64,000 nt of DNA. Origin: Salirhabdus salicampi. Lineage in GTDB: Bacteria > Bacillota > Bacilli > Bacillales > Alkalibacillaceae. The translations under genes and the position numbers were made by a program. The stretch's first letter is position 1; each line of letters opens with the position of its first letter. This document shows, one piece after another, positions 14,686-22,977 of this stretch. Location of the stretch: assembly GCF_024259515.1 (NCBI RefSeq), contig NZ_JANBWE010000001.1, forward strand, positions 496,001 through 560,000, in the 5' to 3' direction. The notes under the pieces are model-generated. The model searched no databases. It was not told where the DNA came from and was given only the letters and a program-made list of their open reading frames with translations.

Positions 14686-15423
14686 TTGATATACTACGCG
14701 AAAAAAAGTCAGGTCAGTTATGGTGAAGTTATCGGTATCATTATGATTGATACTTATGCCCCGTTTATTCCCGGTGATGTCGGAAATGCCTATACGTTTT
14801 CATTTCCTGTAAGATATGAAGTTGTAAAAGGATTAACAGTTTCTAAAATTGTTAATTTAGACGAAGCTTATTACAAACCTATATTGGAGGCAGGTAAAAA
14901 CCTTGTAAAGAATGGGGCTAAAGCGATTACTGCTGATTGTGGTTATATGGCAATGTTTCAAAAACGATTGATGAAGGACTTAGGTGTACCTGTTTTTTTA
15001 ACGAGTTTACTGCAACTACACTTTTTGAAACATTTGATTAGTGATGAAGAAAAGATCGGCATCATTTGTGCAAACTCAAAAACGTTAGATGACAAATTAT
15101 TAAATAGTATTAATATAGATTCATCATCTTTTCCAATTGTTATAAAGGGTTTAGAAAACAACAAGCACTTTTATGACTTTGCGATTCAAGAAACAGGTGA
15201 GTTACATTTTGAGCAGGTAAAAGAAGAAGTCGTTCATACTGCATTGGAGTTACAAAACGAGAACCCATCCATGAAAATTCTTTTGTTGGAATGTAGTTTA
15301 TTACCACCTTACGCAAAGGCAGTTCAGGAAGAAACTGGATTACCGGTATTCGATTATACAACGATGATCAACTACGTATATAACTCATTATACCGGACGG
15401 AATTTACGAAAGGTATTCTTTAG
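14686..15423 (+). CDS. Aspartate/glutamate (hydantoin)-racemase family protein
   Basis: A 245-residue member of the Asp/Glu racemase superfamily. Two cysteines sit where the two catalytic thiols are expected: ADCGYMAMF and LLLECSLLPPYA. The N-terminal motif SYGEVIGIIMIDTYAPFIPGDVGNA is typical of a subgroup annotated only as aspartate/glutamate racemase family. TTG is chosen as start because AGGTG lies 6 bases upstream; a GTG three codons earlier overlaps that site. It stands alone, so substrate cannot be inferred from context. Confidence 0.82.
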   Translation: MIYYAKKSQVSYGEVIGIIMIDTYAPFIPGDVGNAYTFSFPVRYEVVKGLTVSKIVNLDEAYYKPILEAGKNLVKNGAKAITADCGYMAMFQKRLMKDLGVPVFLTSLLQLHFLKHLISDEEKIGIICANSKTLDDKLLNSINIDSSSFPIVIKGLENNKHFYDFAIQETGELHFEQVKEEVVHTALELQNENPSMKILLLECSLLPPYAKAVQEETGLPVFDYTTMINYVYNSLYRTEFTKGIL

Positions 15424-15655
15424 TTATCGTTTGCTATATTGAATTCGCAAAAATCCTAGTATAAAAAATATTGAAATTTAGATAAGGTAAAGCAACATAC
15501 GAAACATACGGTCCAAACCAAATTGAGATGGCTTAAAACAGGTGCTTCAAAGTATCCGTTTTTTATCGTCAATTAACTTTATATTTTGCTTGTAACATAC
15601 ACAATTCGTTCAGCATACTTTATCTCACCACGGTATTTGTAAGGGAGTGGTGGGG

Positions 15656-16438
15656 TTGAGCGTAATCAATACCGACGAAATGTTACTCCAATCTTTTGAT
15701 GATCCAATAGACATTTGTGAAAAATTAGAAGACTATTTTGATGGTAAGACGGCTCACGACATATATCAATATTTAAAATTGCATGGTATGTATATCCCTT
15801 ATCGAAACGGTATCGAAACTGTTAAGGCATTGCAAAAAAAGCAAGTATGGCAAATTGTTTCGGATGAGGAGAAAAAGTTACGTAAGATTTGGCGAGGACC
15901 AAATATTCCTATATTTATTTTTCTTGCAGACGGAAACAATCGCAAAATAAGGAAAGAGTTTAACGGCAAATCAGGGATAGCGTTTAAAGATAAATTATTT
16001 TTATTTTTATCAAAAACAAATACAGAAACAGAAATTAAAGCTCTCCTTACACACGAATATCATCACGTTTGTCGGGTTTCGGCCTATGCAAAGAAGGAAA
16101 AGGATTACGTTCTATTAGATTCAATTATTATGGAAGGCTTGGCAGAACAGGCTGTTTATGAAAGGTATGGAAAAAAGTATATGGCGTCATGGACTACGTA
16201 TTATACGGAGAATGAGTTAAGTGAAATGTGGAGGAAATTGGTCCGTCCTAATTGTCAGTTGCCGACATTACATCCGAAACATAACACTCTCTTGTATGGA
16301 CTTCAATTTTATCCAAACATGTTAGGGTATTGTGTTGGTTATTACTTAGTAAAGAAATACCAAGAGGAGAGAAAGTTAACGAGCAAACAGTTACTTACAA
16401 TTAACGCAGATGAATTTGCAAAAAAACTGAAATCGTAA
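15656..16438 (+). CDS. DUF2268 zinc-protease-like protein (YjaZ type)
   Basis: A 260-residue cytosolic protein with a zincin motif HEYHH (LLTHEYHHVCR) and a downstream acidic ligand in IIMEGLAEQAVYE, the pattern of DUF2268 'predicted Zn-dependent protease' proteins such as Bacillus YjaZ. TTG start with AAGGGAG 8 bases upstream; two GTG codons slightly earlier would clash with that site. Peptidase activity is predicted from the motif only. Confidence 0.8.
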   Translation: MSVINTDEMLLQSFDDPIDICEKLEDYFDGKTAHDIYQYLKLHGMYIPYRNGIETVKALQKKQVWQIVSDEEKKLRKIWRGPNIPIFIFLADGNNRKIRKEFNGKSGIAFKDKLFLFLSKTNTETEIKALLTHEYHHVCRVSAYAKKEKDYVLLDSIIMEGLAEQAVYERYGKKYMASWTTYYTENELSEMWRKLVRPNCQLPTLHPKHNTLLYGLQFYPNMLGYCVGYYLVKKYQEERKLTSKQLLTINADEFAKKLKS

Positions 16439-16525
16439 AAAAGTATATGGTCCCACCGATATCGAACTTGTCTTTCGGATAAAAGTAAAAAGTTAATAAA
16501 ACTGTACCTTCCTAAAAGATAAAGA

Positions 16526-16565
16526 AAACAGGCTACCAAATTCATGGAGTAGCCTGCTTTTTTAT
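16526..16565 (+). terminator. Intrinsic terminator, possibly bidirectional
   Basis: ACAGGCTAC-12-GTAGCCTGC hairpin then T-run. On the other strand the hairpin is followed by TTTTCTTT, so it may also end the adhB-like transcript. Confidence 0.82.
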
Positions 16566-16598
16566 GTAGGAAACCTTCTACTTGGAGCAAGGTTTCTG

Positions 16599-17735
16599 TT
16601 AAGGTTTAAGAACGACTTTAATACAGTCTTCTGTCTTTGTATCAAAAATCTCGTACCCATACTTCGCTTCATCCAATGATAATGTGTGTGTAATGATATC
16701 GCTTAAGTCCACTTTACCTGAAGCTACCAGGTCATGTAGAAAAGGGATATAATGAATGACAGGGGCCTGTCCAGTTCGAATATTGACATTCCGTTGAAAT
16801 ATATCACCAAGTGGAAAAGCATTATAACGAGATGCATACACACCGGTTACTTGAATATTACCGCCTTTTCGAACAGCTTGACTAGCCATTACTAACGCAC
16901 TCATAGATCCGCCATGGAGCTTTAGTCCTGTAGCTAAAAATTCTAAATCAGTCATTTTACCGTCCATTCCAACACAGTCAATGACTATATCAGCTCCACC
17001 TTTCGTCATTTCATGTAAATATGCACCAGCATTTTCATAATCCTCAAAATTGACAATCTCCACGTTGTTTGTACGTTTTGCATGTTGCAACCGATAGCCA
17101 ACATAATCTACAGCAATGACCCTTTTCGCTCCTTTTAACCATGCAAATTTTTGTGCTAATAACCCCACTGGACCGCATCCAAGGATAATAACGGTATCGC
17201 CTTCTCTCATACCAGAATTATCAACACTCCAATATGCAGTAGTCCCAGCATCTGAAAGTAATACTAGGTTATCATCATCAACTTCACTATCATCTGGTAT
17301 TTTGTAAGGAGTGAAATTTCCGTATGGAACGCGCATATATTCTGCTTGTCCCCCTGGATAACCACCGGTTGTTCCAGAGTATCCAAAGTATGCACCCATC
17401 TCTCCGTTATCATTAGCATTATCACATTGGCTTTCCAGTTCATGTTGACAAAACCAGCACTCACCGCAACTTACATTAAACGGAACAACGACACGATCTC
17501 CTTTTTTTACTTTCGTAACATCAGGACCAACTTCCTCTACGATTCCCATTGGCTCATGTCCAATAACATAATTTTCTTGGACGTTCGGAATCATACCATG
17601 AATAAGGTGTAAATCAGAACCACAGATAGCCGTGCTCGTTAATTTGACGATAATGTCATCAGGATTTTGAATGTGAGGGGGTTCCACTTCTTTTACGACG
17701 ACTTCTTTTACGCCTTGATACGTTACAGCTTTCAT
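16599..17735 (-). CDS. adhB: Zinc-dependent alcohol/formaldehyde dehydrogenase (AdhB-like)
   Basis: A 378-residue medium-chain dehydrogenase. Catalytic zinc ligands: CGSDLH and GHEPMG; structural zinc cysteines CGECWFCQHELESQC; NAD(P) fold glycine motif LGCGPVGLLAQ. The extended C-terminal part with GMREGDTVII and a long insert resembles glutathione-independent formaldehyde dehydrogenase-like enzymes such as B. subtilis AdhB. It precedes two coat-associated genes on the same strand and faces two more across a divergent promoter, as in the B. subtilis adhA-yraCDE-adhB-yraFG region. That context suggests mother-cell expression during sporulation. Substrate unproven. Confidence 0.85.
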   Translation of the reverse strand: MKAVTYQGVKEVVVKEVEPPHIQNPDDIIVKLTSTAICGSDLHLIHGMIPNVQENYVIGHEPMGIVEEVGPDVTKVKKGDRVVVPFNVSCGECWFCQHELESQCDNANDNGEMGAYFGYSGTTGGYPGGQAEYMRVPYGNFTPYKIPDDSEVDDDNLVLLSDAGTTAYWSVDNSGMREGDTVIILGCGPVGLLAQKFAWLKGAKRVIAVDYVGYRLQHAKRTNNVEIVNFEDYENAGAYLHEMTKGGADIVIDCVGMDGKMTDLEFLATGLKLHGGSMSALVMASQAVRKGGNIQVTGVYASRYNAFPLGDIFQRNVNIRTGQAPVIHYIPFLHDLVASGKVDLSDIITHTLSLDEAKYGYEIFDTKTEDCIKVVLKP

Positions 17736-17756
17736 ATTTATCTCTCCTCAGTCCAT

Positions 17757-18116
17757 TTATTTAGGTGGGGTAGGAAATAACCCTTTCCGATTATGGTTTT
17801 CCGGAAATAATGTAAGATTAGCTATATCAATTGCAGTTTGTGACGATTTTAAATCAAGGAGTTGCTGTTCATCCAAGTCATACGGATGGAACCACTTTTT
17901 TTCCATCATTAATTCGATGATCTCGGTTTGATAATCAATAGCAGCTTCCATTTGATTGCGAATTGTTGTTCTAACTTCTGGACTAGCTGCCTCTGTTAGT
18001 GCAACAGAATAATTTCGAATGGCTTCTTTTGTGGTGATTAATAAATCAAGTGCGATAGCAGAATCGATTTTTTCTGGCATACCTACAGCATTAATAGGAT
18101 CTAGATAATCTTTCAT
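17757..18116 (-). CDS. Spore coat protein CotF-like (YraF-type)
   Basis: A 119-residue helical protein of the coat F family: LDLLITTKEAIRNYSVALTEAASPEVR is the family core, followed by IRNQMEAAIDYQTEII and MMEKKWFHPYD. It is the paralogue of the plus-strand protein at 18691. Its ATG overlaps the previous gene stop by 4 bases, so translation is coupled. The short C-terminal tail (NHNRKGLFPTPPK) is variable. Probably located in the spore coat. Confidence 0.85.
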   Translation of the reverse strand: MKDYLDPINAVGMPEKIDSAIALDLLITTKEAIRNYSVALTEAASPEVRTTIRNQMEAAIDYQTEIIELMMEKKWFHPYDLDEQQLLDLKSSQTAIDIANLTLFPENHNRKGLFPTPPK

Positions 18117-18334
18117 GTTTTCACCTCATCGATTTTTTGCGAATAAGGGTAGAGGCGTTGTAACTCTTTAATATCCTTTATGGACATTTGAACGTTTTTT
18201 TCCAAGAGCTCTCGTAAATCTTGGTCAAACACGACCCCTTGGATAAACTTTGATTTCAACAAAGCCACTGTTTTCATATTTAATAATTCATGTGTATCCA
18301 TCGTTTCATGGAATGCTAAATTTTCCTTTCCCAT
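18113..18334 (-). CDS. Small coat-associated protein (YraG-type)
   Basis: A 73-residue helical protein (ENLAFHETMDTHELLNMKTVALLKS) resembling the short proteins that accompany CotF-like genes in the yra cluster. GGAGG lies before ATG. It is the first gene of the minus-strand coat/adhB unit. Paralogous to the plus-strand gene at 18488 (both have HE-LNxKT/LTLKN patterns). Confidence 0.78.
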   Translation of the reverse strand: MGKENLAFHETMDTHELLNMKTVALLKSKFIQGVVFDQDLRELLEKNVQMSIKDIKELQRLYPYSQKIDEVKT

Positions 18335-18487
18335 ACAAAAACCTCCTCACGTTTTTTCTACTGATATTTTGTCTCTGTAACGTTAGCCTATACACTAAGT
18401 ATCGTTGTATCAGTTTCATTTTTGAATAACAAATGAGTATCTACGTAACCTATGTAAAAGTTTGATTTTCTATTAGGGGTGAGAAAA
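18335..18487. promoter_or_regulatory. Divergent promoter region of two coat gene pairs
   Basis: About 150 bases between head-to-head paralogous gene pairs. It must hold both promoters, expected to be used by mother-cell sigma factors (sigma-E/K), but I could not place -35/-10 elements with confidence. Confidence 0.35.
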
Positions 18488-18694
18488 ATGGTCGACAAGT
18501 TAGCTCTTCATGAACGCCTAGAATTGCATGAAATTTTGACATTAAAAAATTTAACATTAACCAAAACAGCTACGATGAAAGGTCTTGTTGGGTGTAAACA
18601 ATTAAAAGAAATTCTTGAAACAGAAGCTGACAAGGGAAAGGATCATGTAGAACAATTAAATAAACTCTTACAAAATGGAGGTGTTTCATCTTGA
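18488..18694 (+). CDS. Small coat-associated protein (YraE-type)
   Basis: A 68-residue helical protein (LALHERLELHEILTLKNLTLTKTATM). ATG is chosen because AGGGGTGAG lies just upstream; a GTG three codons earlier overlaps that site. Paralogue of the divergent gene at 18113. Its stop overlaps the TTG start of the CotF-like gene. Confidence 0.78.
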   Translation: MVDKLALHERLELHEILTLKNLTLTKTATMKGLVGCKQLKEILETEADKGKDHVEQLNKLLQNGGVSS

Positions 18695-18987
18695 CAAATA
18701 TGTTACAAAAAATTGCAGGTATGGCTGGGATGACTGATCAAGTAATTGCTACAGATTTTCTCATTAGTTCGAAATCAGCGGTTCGAAATCTCACCTTTGC
18801 TTTAACAGAGTCTGTAACACCAGATGTAAGGAAAGTGTTGCGTGAACAGTTAAATGATGCAATCAACGCCCATGAACAAATTAGCCAATATATGATGGAA
18901 AAGGGATATTACAATCCGAGTGACTTAAATGAGCAATTAGAGGTTGATGTTAAAGCGTCAAAAGCTGCTATGAAATTGGCTGATTAA
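18691..18987 (+). CDS. Spore coat protein CotF-like (YraD-type)
   Basis: A 98-residue coat F family protein: ATDFLISSKSAVRNLTFALTESVTPDVRK is the same core as in the gene at 17757, then LNDAINAHEQISQYMMEKGYYNPSD. TTG start with GGAGGTG 8 bases upstream, overlapping the preceding stop (TTGA). The duplicated gene pairs on the two strands suggest an inverted duplication of one coat operon. Confidence 0.85.
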   Translation: MTNMLQKIAGMAGMTDQVIATDFLISSKSAVRNLTFALTESVTPDVRKVLREQLNDAINAHEQISQYMMEKGYYNPSDLNEQLEVDVKASKAAMKLAD

Positions 18988-19144
18988 GACTATGACAAGC
19001 CTTAGTGTCAGAGGTCTTTTTATATATGTGGACATGTTCTTTCTAAACCGAAATGAACATCATATTCCAGTTTATCCCACGTATCGGATGCATAAATCGT
19101 TACAACCTAAGAGATGAATACATTACATAAAATGGGGTGATACA

Positions 19145-19522
19145 ATGGACACATTTCCAGAGGAAATGGACAGCTTCTTTGAGGAGTCAATAATTGACTA
19201 TAAAGAAGGTACAAATCGTATTCGTGAACGACTACCGAAAATGACACAAGGGTATTTTGATTTTACAGAGGCGTGTTTTCAAGAAGGAGCGATAAAAGAA
19301 AAGGAAAAACAATTAATGGCTCTAGCGGTAAGTATATATGCACAAGATGAATATTGTATTATGTATCATACAAAAGGTGCAGTGGAGCATGGTGCATCTG
19401 AGGAAGAAGTTATGGAAACTGTCGCAGTAAGTGCTGCATTAGGAGGAGGAGCAGCATTTTCCCAAGGTGTAACACTCGCCCTTGATACGTATGATTATTA
19501 TAGTGGCATGACTCATCATTAA
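19145..19522 (+). CDS. Carboxymuconolactone decarboxylase family protein (YraC-like)
   Basis: A 125-residue CMD/AhpD-fold protein. It has LPKMTQGYFDFTEA, KEKQLMALAVSIYAQDEYCIMYHTKGAVEHGASEEEV, with one Cys and a following H of the peroxidatic-like ExxxCxxxH pattern (EYCIMYH). Similar to YraC, which neighbours adhA/adhB in B. subtilis, so it probably belongs to the coat/dehydrogenase cluster. Only one Cys is present in the motif, so AhpD-like disulfide activity is unlikely. Confidence 0.83.
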   Translation: MDTFPEEMDSFFEESIIDYKEGTNRIRERLPKMTQGYFDFTEACFQEGAIKEKEKQLMALAVSIYAQDEYCIMYHTKGAVEHGASEEEVMETVAVSAALGGGAAFSQGVTLALDTYDYYSGMTHH

Positions 19523-19530
19523 AATACTTG

Positions 19531-19569
19531 GAACAACCTCTGCATGATTGCAGGGGTTGTTCTATTTTA
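19531..19569 (+). terminator. Intrinsic terminator
   Basis: GAACAACCTCTGCA-4-TGCAGGGGTTGTTC hairpin followed by TATTTTA. Confidence 0.85.
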
Positions 19570-19634
19570 GAATAACGATTACGATGTAATTATGTGTGAA
19601 ATTGAAAATAAATATAAAAAGATTGGTGATCATT

Positions 19635-20531
19635 ATGATTTTCTTACAAGTTGTCTTACCTGTATTCCTCGTATATGGGGCTGGATATCTCCTGAGAAAA
19701 AAGATGCCAGTGGATATAAAATCAGTAGCTACCGTAGCTCTTTATGTAATGTTACCTTGCCTAGTGTTTGAAAGTTTTTATACAACTACACTAGATTTGC
19801 AATACGTAAACATACTCATCTTTTCGTTTCTGCTATTTTTTTCAATTATCCTCGTTAATCTTATAACTGCTCGGTTTGTGGCTAAAACTGAGCGAATGAA
19901 AAATGGACTTATATTAGCTACAGCTTTTATGAATTCTGGTAATTATGGTTTACCAATCATTTTGTTTGCTTTTGGTGATGCAGGGATGCGTTATGCAATA
20001 CCTTACTTTGTGTTAACGACGATTATTATGAATATTTTTGGAGTATATTACGCGGCAAAAGGGAAAAGCAGTATCGCAGGAGCCATGAAAACAGTATGTA
20101 AAATGCCACCTACATATGCTTTAATATTAGGCCTCTCTATGAATCTAGCATCCATAAATCTTCATGACAATATTTATCAAGTGATTCAGTTTGTTTCGAA
20201 TGCAGCTGTTCCAACAGTGATGATTGTCTTAGGGTTACAGTTAGCAGAAATTACAATAAAACACATTCAATGGTCGAAGGTGTTATATGGGACGATTATT
20301 CGGTTATTAATATCACCGTTACTGGCGTTTGCCATCCTTCAATTACTTCCTACTAATTCATTACTAGACAAAGTCCTCATTGTAATTGCAGCTATGCCTA
20401 CAGCTGCCATAACGACTATGTACGCAGTGGAGTTTGATACGGAGCCGGAAGTAGTGTCGAGTATTACCTTATTTACGACGGTGATTAGTGCTTTAACCAT
20501 ATCAGTATTGCTATATTTATTAGGTGTATAA
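19635..20531 (+). CDS. AEC (auxin efflux carrier) family transporter
   Basis: A 298-residue membrane protein with about ten helices. Family marks: N-terminal VLPVFLVYGAGYLLRKK, MLPCLVFESF, the conserved FMNSGNYGLPI in helix 4, and ALILGLSMNL. AEC carriers export small organic anions such as malate. Start at MIFLQ because GGTGATC lies 4-5 bases upstream; an upstream GTG is less likely. Single gene, substrate unknown. Confidence 0.85.
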   Translation: MIFLQVVLPVFLVYGAGYLLRKKMPVDIKSVATVALYVMLPCLVFESFYTTTLDLQYVNILIFSFLLFFSIILVNLITARFVAKTERMKNGLILATAFMNSGNYGLPIILFAFGDAGMRYAIPYFVLTTIIMNIFGVYYAAKGKSSIAGAMKTVCKMPPTYALILGLSMNLASINLHDNIYQVIQFVSNAAVPTVMIVLGLQLAEITIKHIQWSKVLYGTIIRLLISPLLAFAILQLLPTNSLLDKVLIVIAAMPTAAITTMYAVEFDTEPEVVSSITLFTTVISALTISVLLYLLGV

Positions 20532-20724
20532 AGGCGAAGAGACAAAGGATATTTCTTCTTGCGAAGGGGAAAGAACATAAGATATGATGACTGTAAGGCT
20601 TTTATGATATGAAAATGAGGAGGACCGTTTGATATTTTAAAAGGTACTAAATAGAAAAAGAGAAAAGCGTCTATGTTTAATAAAAAGATAAAAAAGTTAT
20701 TTAAATGATTAGAGGAGAACTAAC

Positions 20725-21312
20725 ATGATTCGCTATATTTTATTCTTATTTGCTGTTCTCAGTGTAATAGGTTTGTTTGTTTGGTTTTATTTACGAGAAA
20801 ATGTTATTGGGATGATCTCGATAAGTGCTATCCCCTTTTTATTTTTTATGTATAAATTTTTAAAGAAGCGGTTTCAAAAGGTTTATATACCATATGAGCG
20901 GACGACATTTGAAGAACTTCCGGACGATACTTCAGAATATTTTCAAACCATTATGGCACACAATATTTCCAACCACAGTGTGGAAGAAAAACCATTAAAA
21001 TCAGATGAAGTAGACATGATATTTTATGAAAAGAAAATGGGGAAAAACCGGGCAGAGTTGTATTTCCTGTTATACACTCCGTTAGCCTTACATAGTCAGA
21101 ATGGAATTGCTGTTCAATCCATGATTGATGAAAAAGTAAATGTAGTCGTTTACTATGACCACACAGAATTTCCGATTATGGTTATGGAAATTGATGAGCA
21201 ATTTTTTAGTTGTGACATTATTATGTGTAGGGCTGACGTTTACCAACAATACTTTAAATCAAAATTGTTTCAAAATAAGCTGGTGCATTTAAATCAAAAT
21301 ATAAATGGTTAA
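20725..21312 (+). CDS. Membrane-anchored protein, unknown
   Basis: A 195-residue protein with two N-terminal membrane helices (residues 2-22, 28-44), then a soluble domain of about 145 residues with alternating strands (KVNVVVYYDHTEFPIMVMEIDEQFF). AGAGGAG precedes ATG. No family recognised and no enzymatic motif seen. Monocistronic, followed by a strong terminator. Confidence 0.62.
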   Translation: MIRYILFLFAVLSVIGLFVWFYLRENVIGMISISAIPFLFFMYKFLKKRFQKVYIPYERTTFEELPDDTSEYFQTIMAHNISNHSVEEKPLKSDEVDMIFYEKKMGKNRAELYFLLYTPLALHSQNGIAVQSMIDEKVNVVVYYDHTEFPIMVMEIDEQFFSCDIIMCRADVYQQYFKSKLFQNKLVHLNQNING

Positions 21313-21313
21313 A

Positions 21314-21349
21314 GAAAAACACACTGTCATGGGATGACAGTGTGTTTTT
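21314..21349 (+). terminator. Intrinsic terminator
   Basis: AAAAACACACTGTCAT-3-ATGACAGTGTGTTTTT, perfect hairpin with T-tract, symmetric enough to work for both strands. Confidence 0.9.
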
Positions 21350-21364
21350 GTAATTTTAACAGGT

Positions 21365-21691
21365 TTAGTTTCCGCCATAAGGGTAAGCCTTTGGAGGGTC
21401 TACAGCTAATACGGGTTCACCATCAATAGTTAACCATATGTAGTAGTAATCTACTCCTAATTCAGTGAAAACACTACCAATCGTTGCTTCTTGTAATTCA
21501 AATGATAGTCTAGCAGTTTCCTCACCTAAAGGGAAGTTTTCGAACCCTAACAAGTCGGCATATTCTCTCGCTTCTTCTTGTGTAATTTCAATATACACAT
21601 CACTTTCAGGGACATAAGCTGCATAACTAGTATCAACAGCAATAAACGTCAACATGAGTGCAAGAGTTAATGTTACGATAAGCTTTTTCAT
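21365..21691 (-). CDS. Small secreted protein, unknown
   Basis: A 108-residue protein with a clear signal peptide (MKKLIVTLTLALMLTFIA, cleavage near SYA-AYV). The mature part is about 75 residues, acidic, with a Tyr-rich centre (GVDYYYIWLTIDGEP). Start fixed by AAGGAGGTG. It begins 13 bases after the cupin-HD-GYP stop, so the two form an operon. Function unknown. Confidence 0.7.
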   Translation of the reverse strand: MKKLIVTLTLALMLTFIAVDTSYAAYVPESDVYIEITQEEAREYADLLGFENFPLGEETARLSFELQEATIGSVFTELGVDYYYIWLTIDGEPVLAVDPPKAYPYGGN

Positions 21692-21704
21692 TTGTATCAC
21701 CTCC

Positions 21705-22622
21705 TTAATCGATTTTTTCAGCAATCCTTAAAAATATATCAACTACTTTAGGGTTGTACATTGTGCCACGACATCGCTTAATTTCCTTTAATGCCTCTTC
21801 TTTACTACGACCTTTTTGATAGACTCTATCTGTAGTCATAGCATCGTACGAATCAACTACAGCTATTATCGCTGCCTTTATATCAATTTCATCACCTTTT
21901 AAACCGTGCGGATAGCCCTTACCATCATATCTTTCATGGTGTTGTTCGACAATGTACCCAACACTTTGTAAATCAGGGAGGTCTGACTCTTCAAGGAGTT
22001 CCCTACCTTTCGTTGTGTGAGTTTTCATCGTTTCCCATTCTTGACTCGTTAATTTTGACGGCTTATTAAGAATCGATTCTGGGACTGAAACTTTCCCGAC
22101 ATCATGGAAAAAGGATGAAAGGTTTAACTGATATAATTCACTTGCACTTAAATCTAATTCTTCTCCTACTTTCATTGATAATTCCATAATTCTGTTGCAA
22201 TGATCCGCGGTATAGCCATCTTTTTGTTCTACAGAAATGGCTAATTCTCTTAATCTCTTTAAAATAATACTATAGATATGGAATACAGGTCTCGATGAGA
22301 CGTAAAGAAATTCTACATACGTTTGAGCGATAAACTCGTAATGTTCTGTTATATTGGTAGTGAAAACAGAGTTACCAGTAGTTAATACCTCACCACTTTT
22401 ATCGCTGTTCCAAAGCAGTTCACCACGTAGAATATAAAAATACTCGAGGCCATCCCATTCCTCACCGCCGGAATCTATGCCCCATTTTGCACCAGGCTCT
22501 AACTTATGTAAGATAACTTCAGTTCCGTCCCCTGAGGCTAGTAAATCTACTTCAATACCTTTGCCGGTAACCCTTTCAAGTGGTTCCTGTCGAAGTATAT
22601 TTAATCCTGATGTATTGTTCAT
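21705..22622 (-). CDS. Cupin plus HD-GYP domain protein
   Basis: A 305-residue soluble protein. Residues 1-110 form a cupin-like sensor (LEPGAKWGIDSGGEEWDGLEYFYILRGE, then GNSVFTTNITEHYEF). Residues 125-305 form a complete HD-GYP c-di-GMP phosphodiesterase domain: SSFFHDVGKVSVP, EQHHERYDGKGYPHGLKG and VVDSYDAMTTDRVYQ with all metal ligands. It probably hydrolyses c-di-GMP in response to a small ligand bound by the cupin. First gene of a two-gene unit with the small secreted protein. Confidence 0.88.
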   Translation of the reverse strand: MNNTSGLNILRQEPLERVTGKGIEVDLLASGDGTEVILHKLEPGAKWGIDSGGEEWDGLEYFYILRGELLWNSDKSGEVLTTGNSVFTTNITEHYEFIAQTYVEFLYVSSRPVFHIYSIILKRLRELAISVEQKDGYTADHCNRIMELSMKVGEELDLSASELYQLNLSSFFHDVGKVSVPESILNKPSKLTSQEWETMKTHTTKGRELLEESDLPDLQSVGYIVEQHHERYDGKGYPHGLKGDEIDIKAAIIAVVDSYDAMTTDRVYQKGRSKEEALKEIKRCRGTMYNPKVVDIFLRIAEKID

Positions 22623-22977
22623 CTTACCACCAAATCCTTATTCAGTATATTTTACTATAAGAAATCCTTAACCTTAATAAAAGTTTGATATTTATTCCAA
22701 AAATAGGTCTTTCGATACATTTTAGCATATTATTCGATCTCTTTTTCTAGTTATATAAAACTTATAAGGAAAAAAGATTTAACGTATTGTTGGAATCCAT
22801 GACTATCATATCATTTTTTAGTAGGTAATATTCCATAAATAAACGTGGTAATGATTGGGATAAATGTATACGGAATTAATCAATTTTATCAATTTCACTT
22901 TATTTCCAACGGTAATATGGTAAGATGTTGAATAATGTTACTTTATGTCGAGGACATTGAATAGAGGTGGCGTTTGC
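22623..22977. other. Divergent intergenic region
   Basis: About 350 AT-rich bases between the cupin-HD-GYP gene and the GGDEF-EAL gene. It must hold both promoters. I see no riboswitch, terminator or repeat and no reliable -35/-10. Confidence 0.4.
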
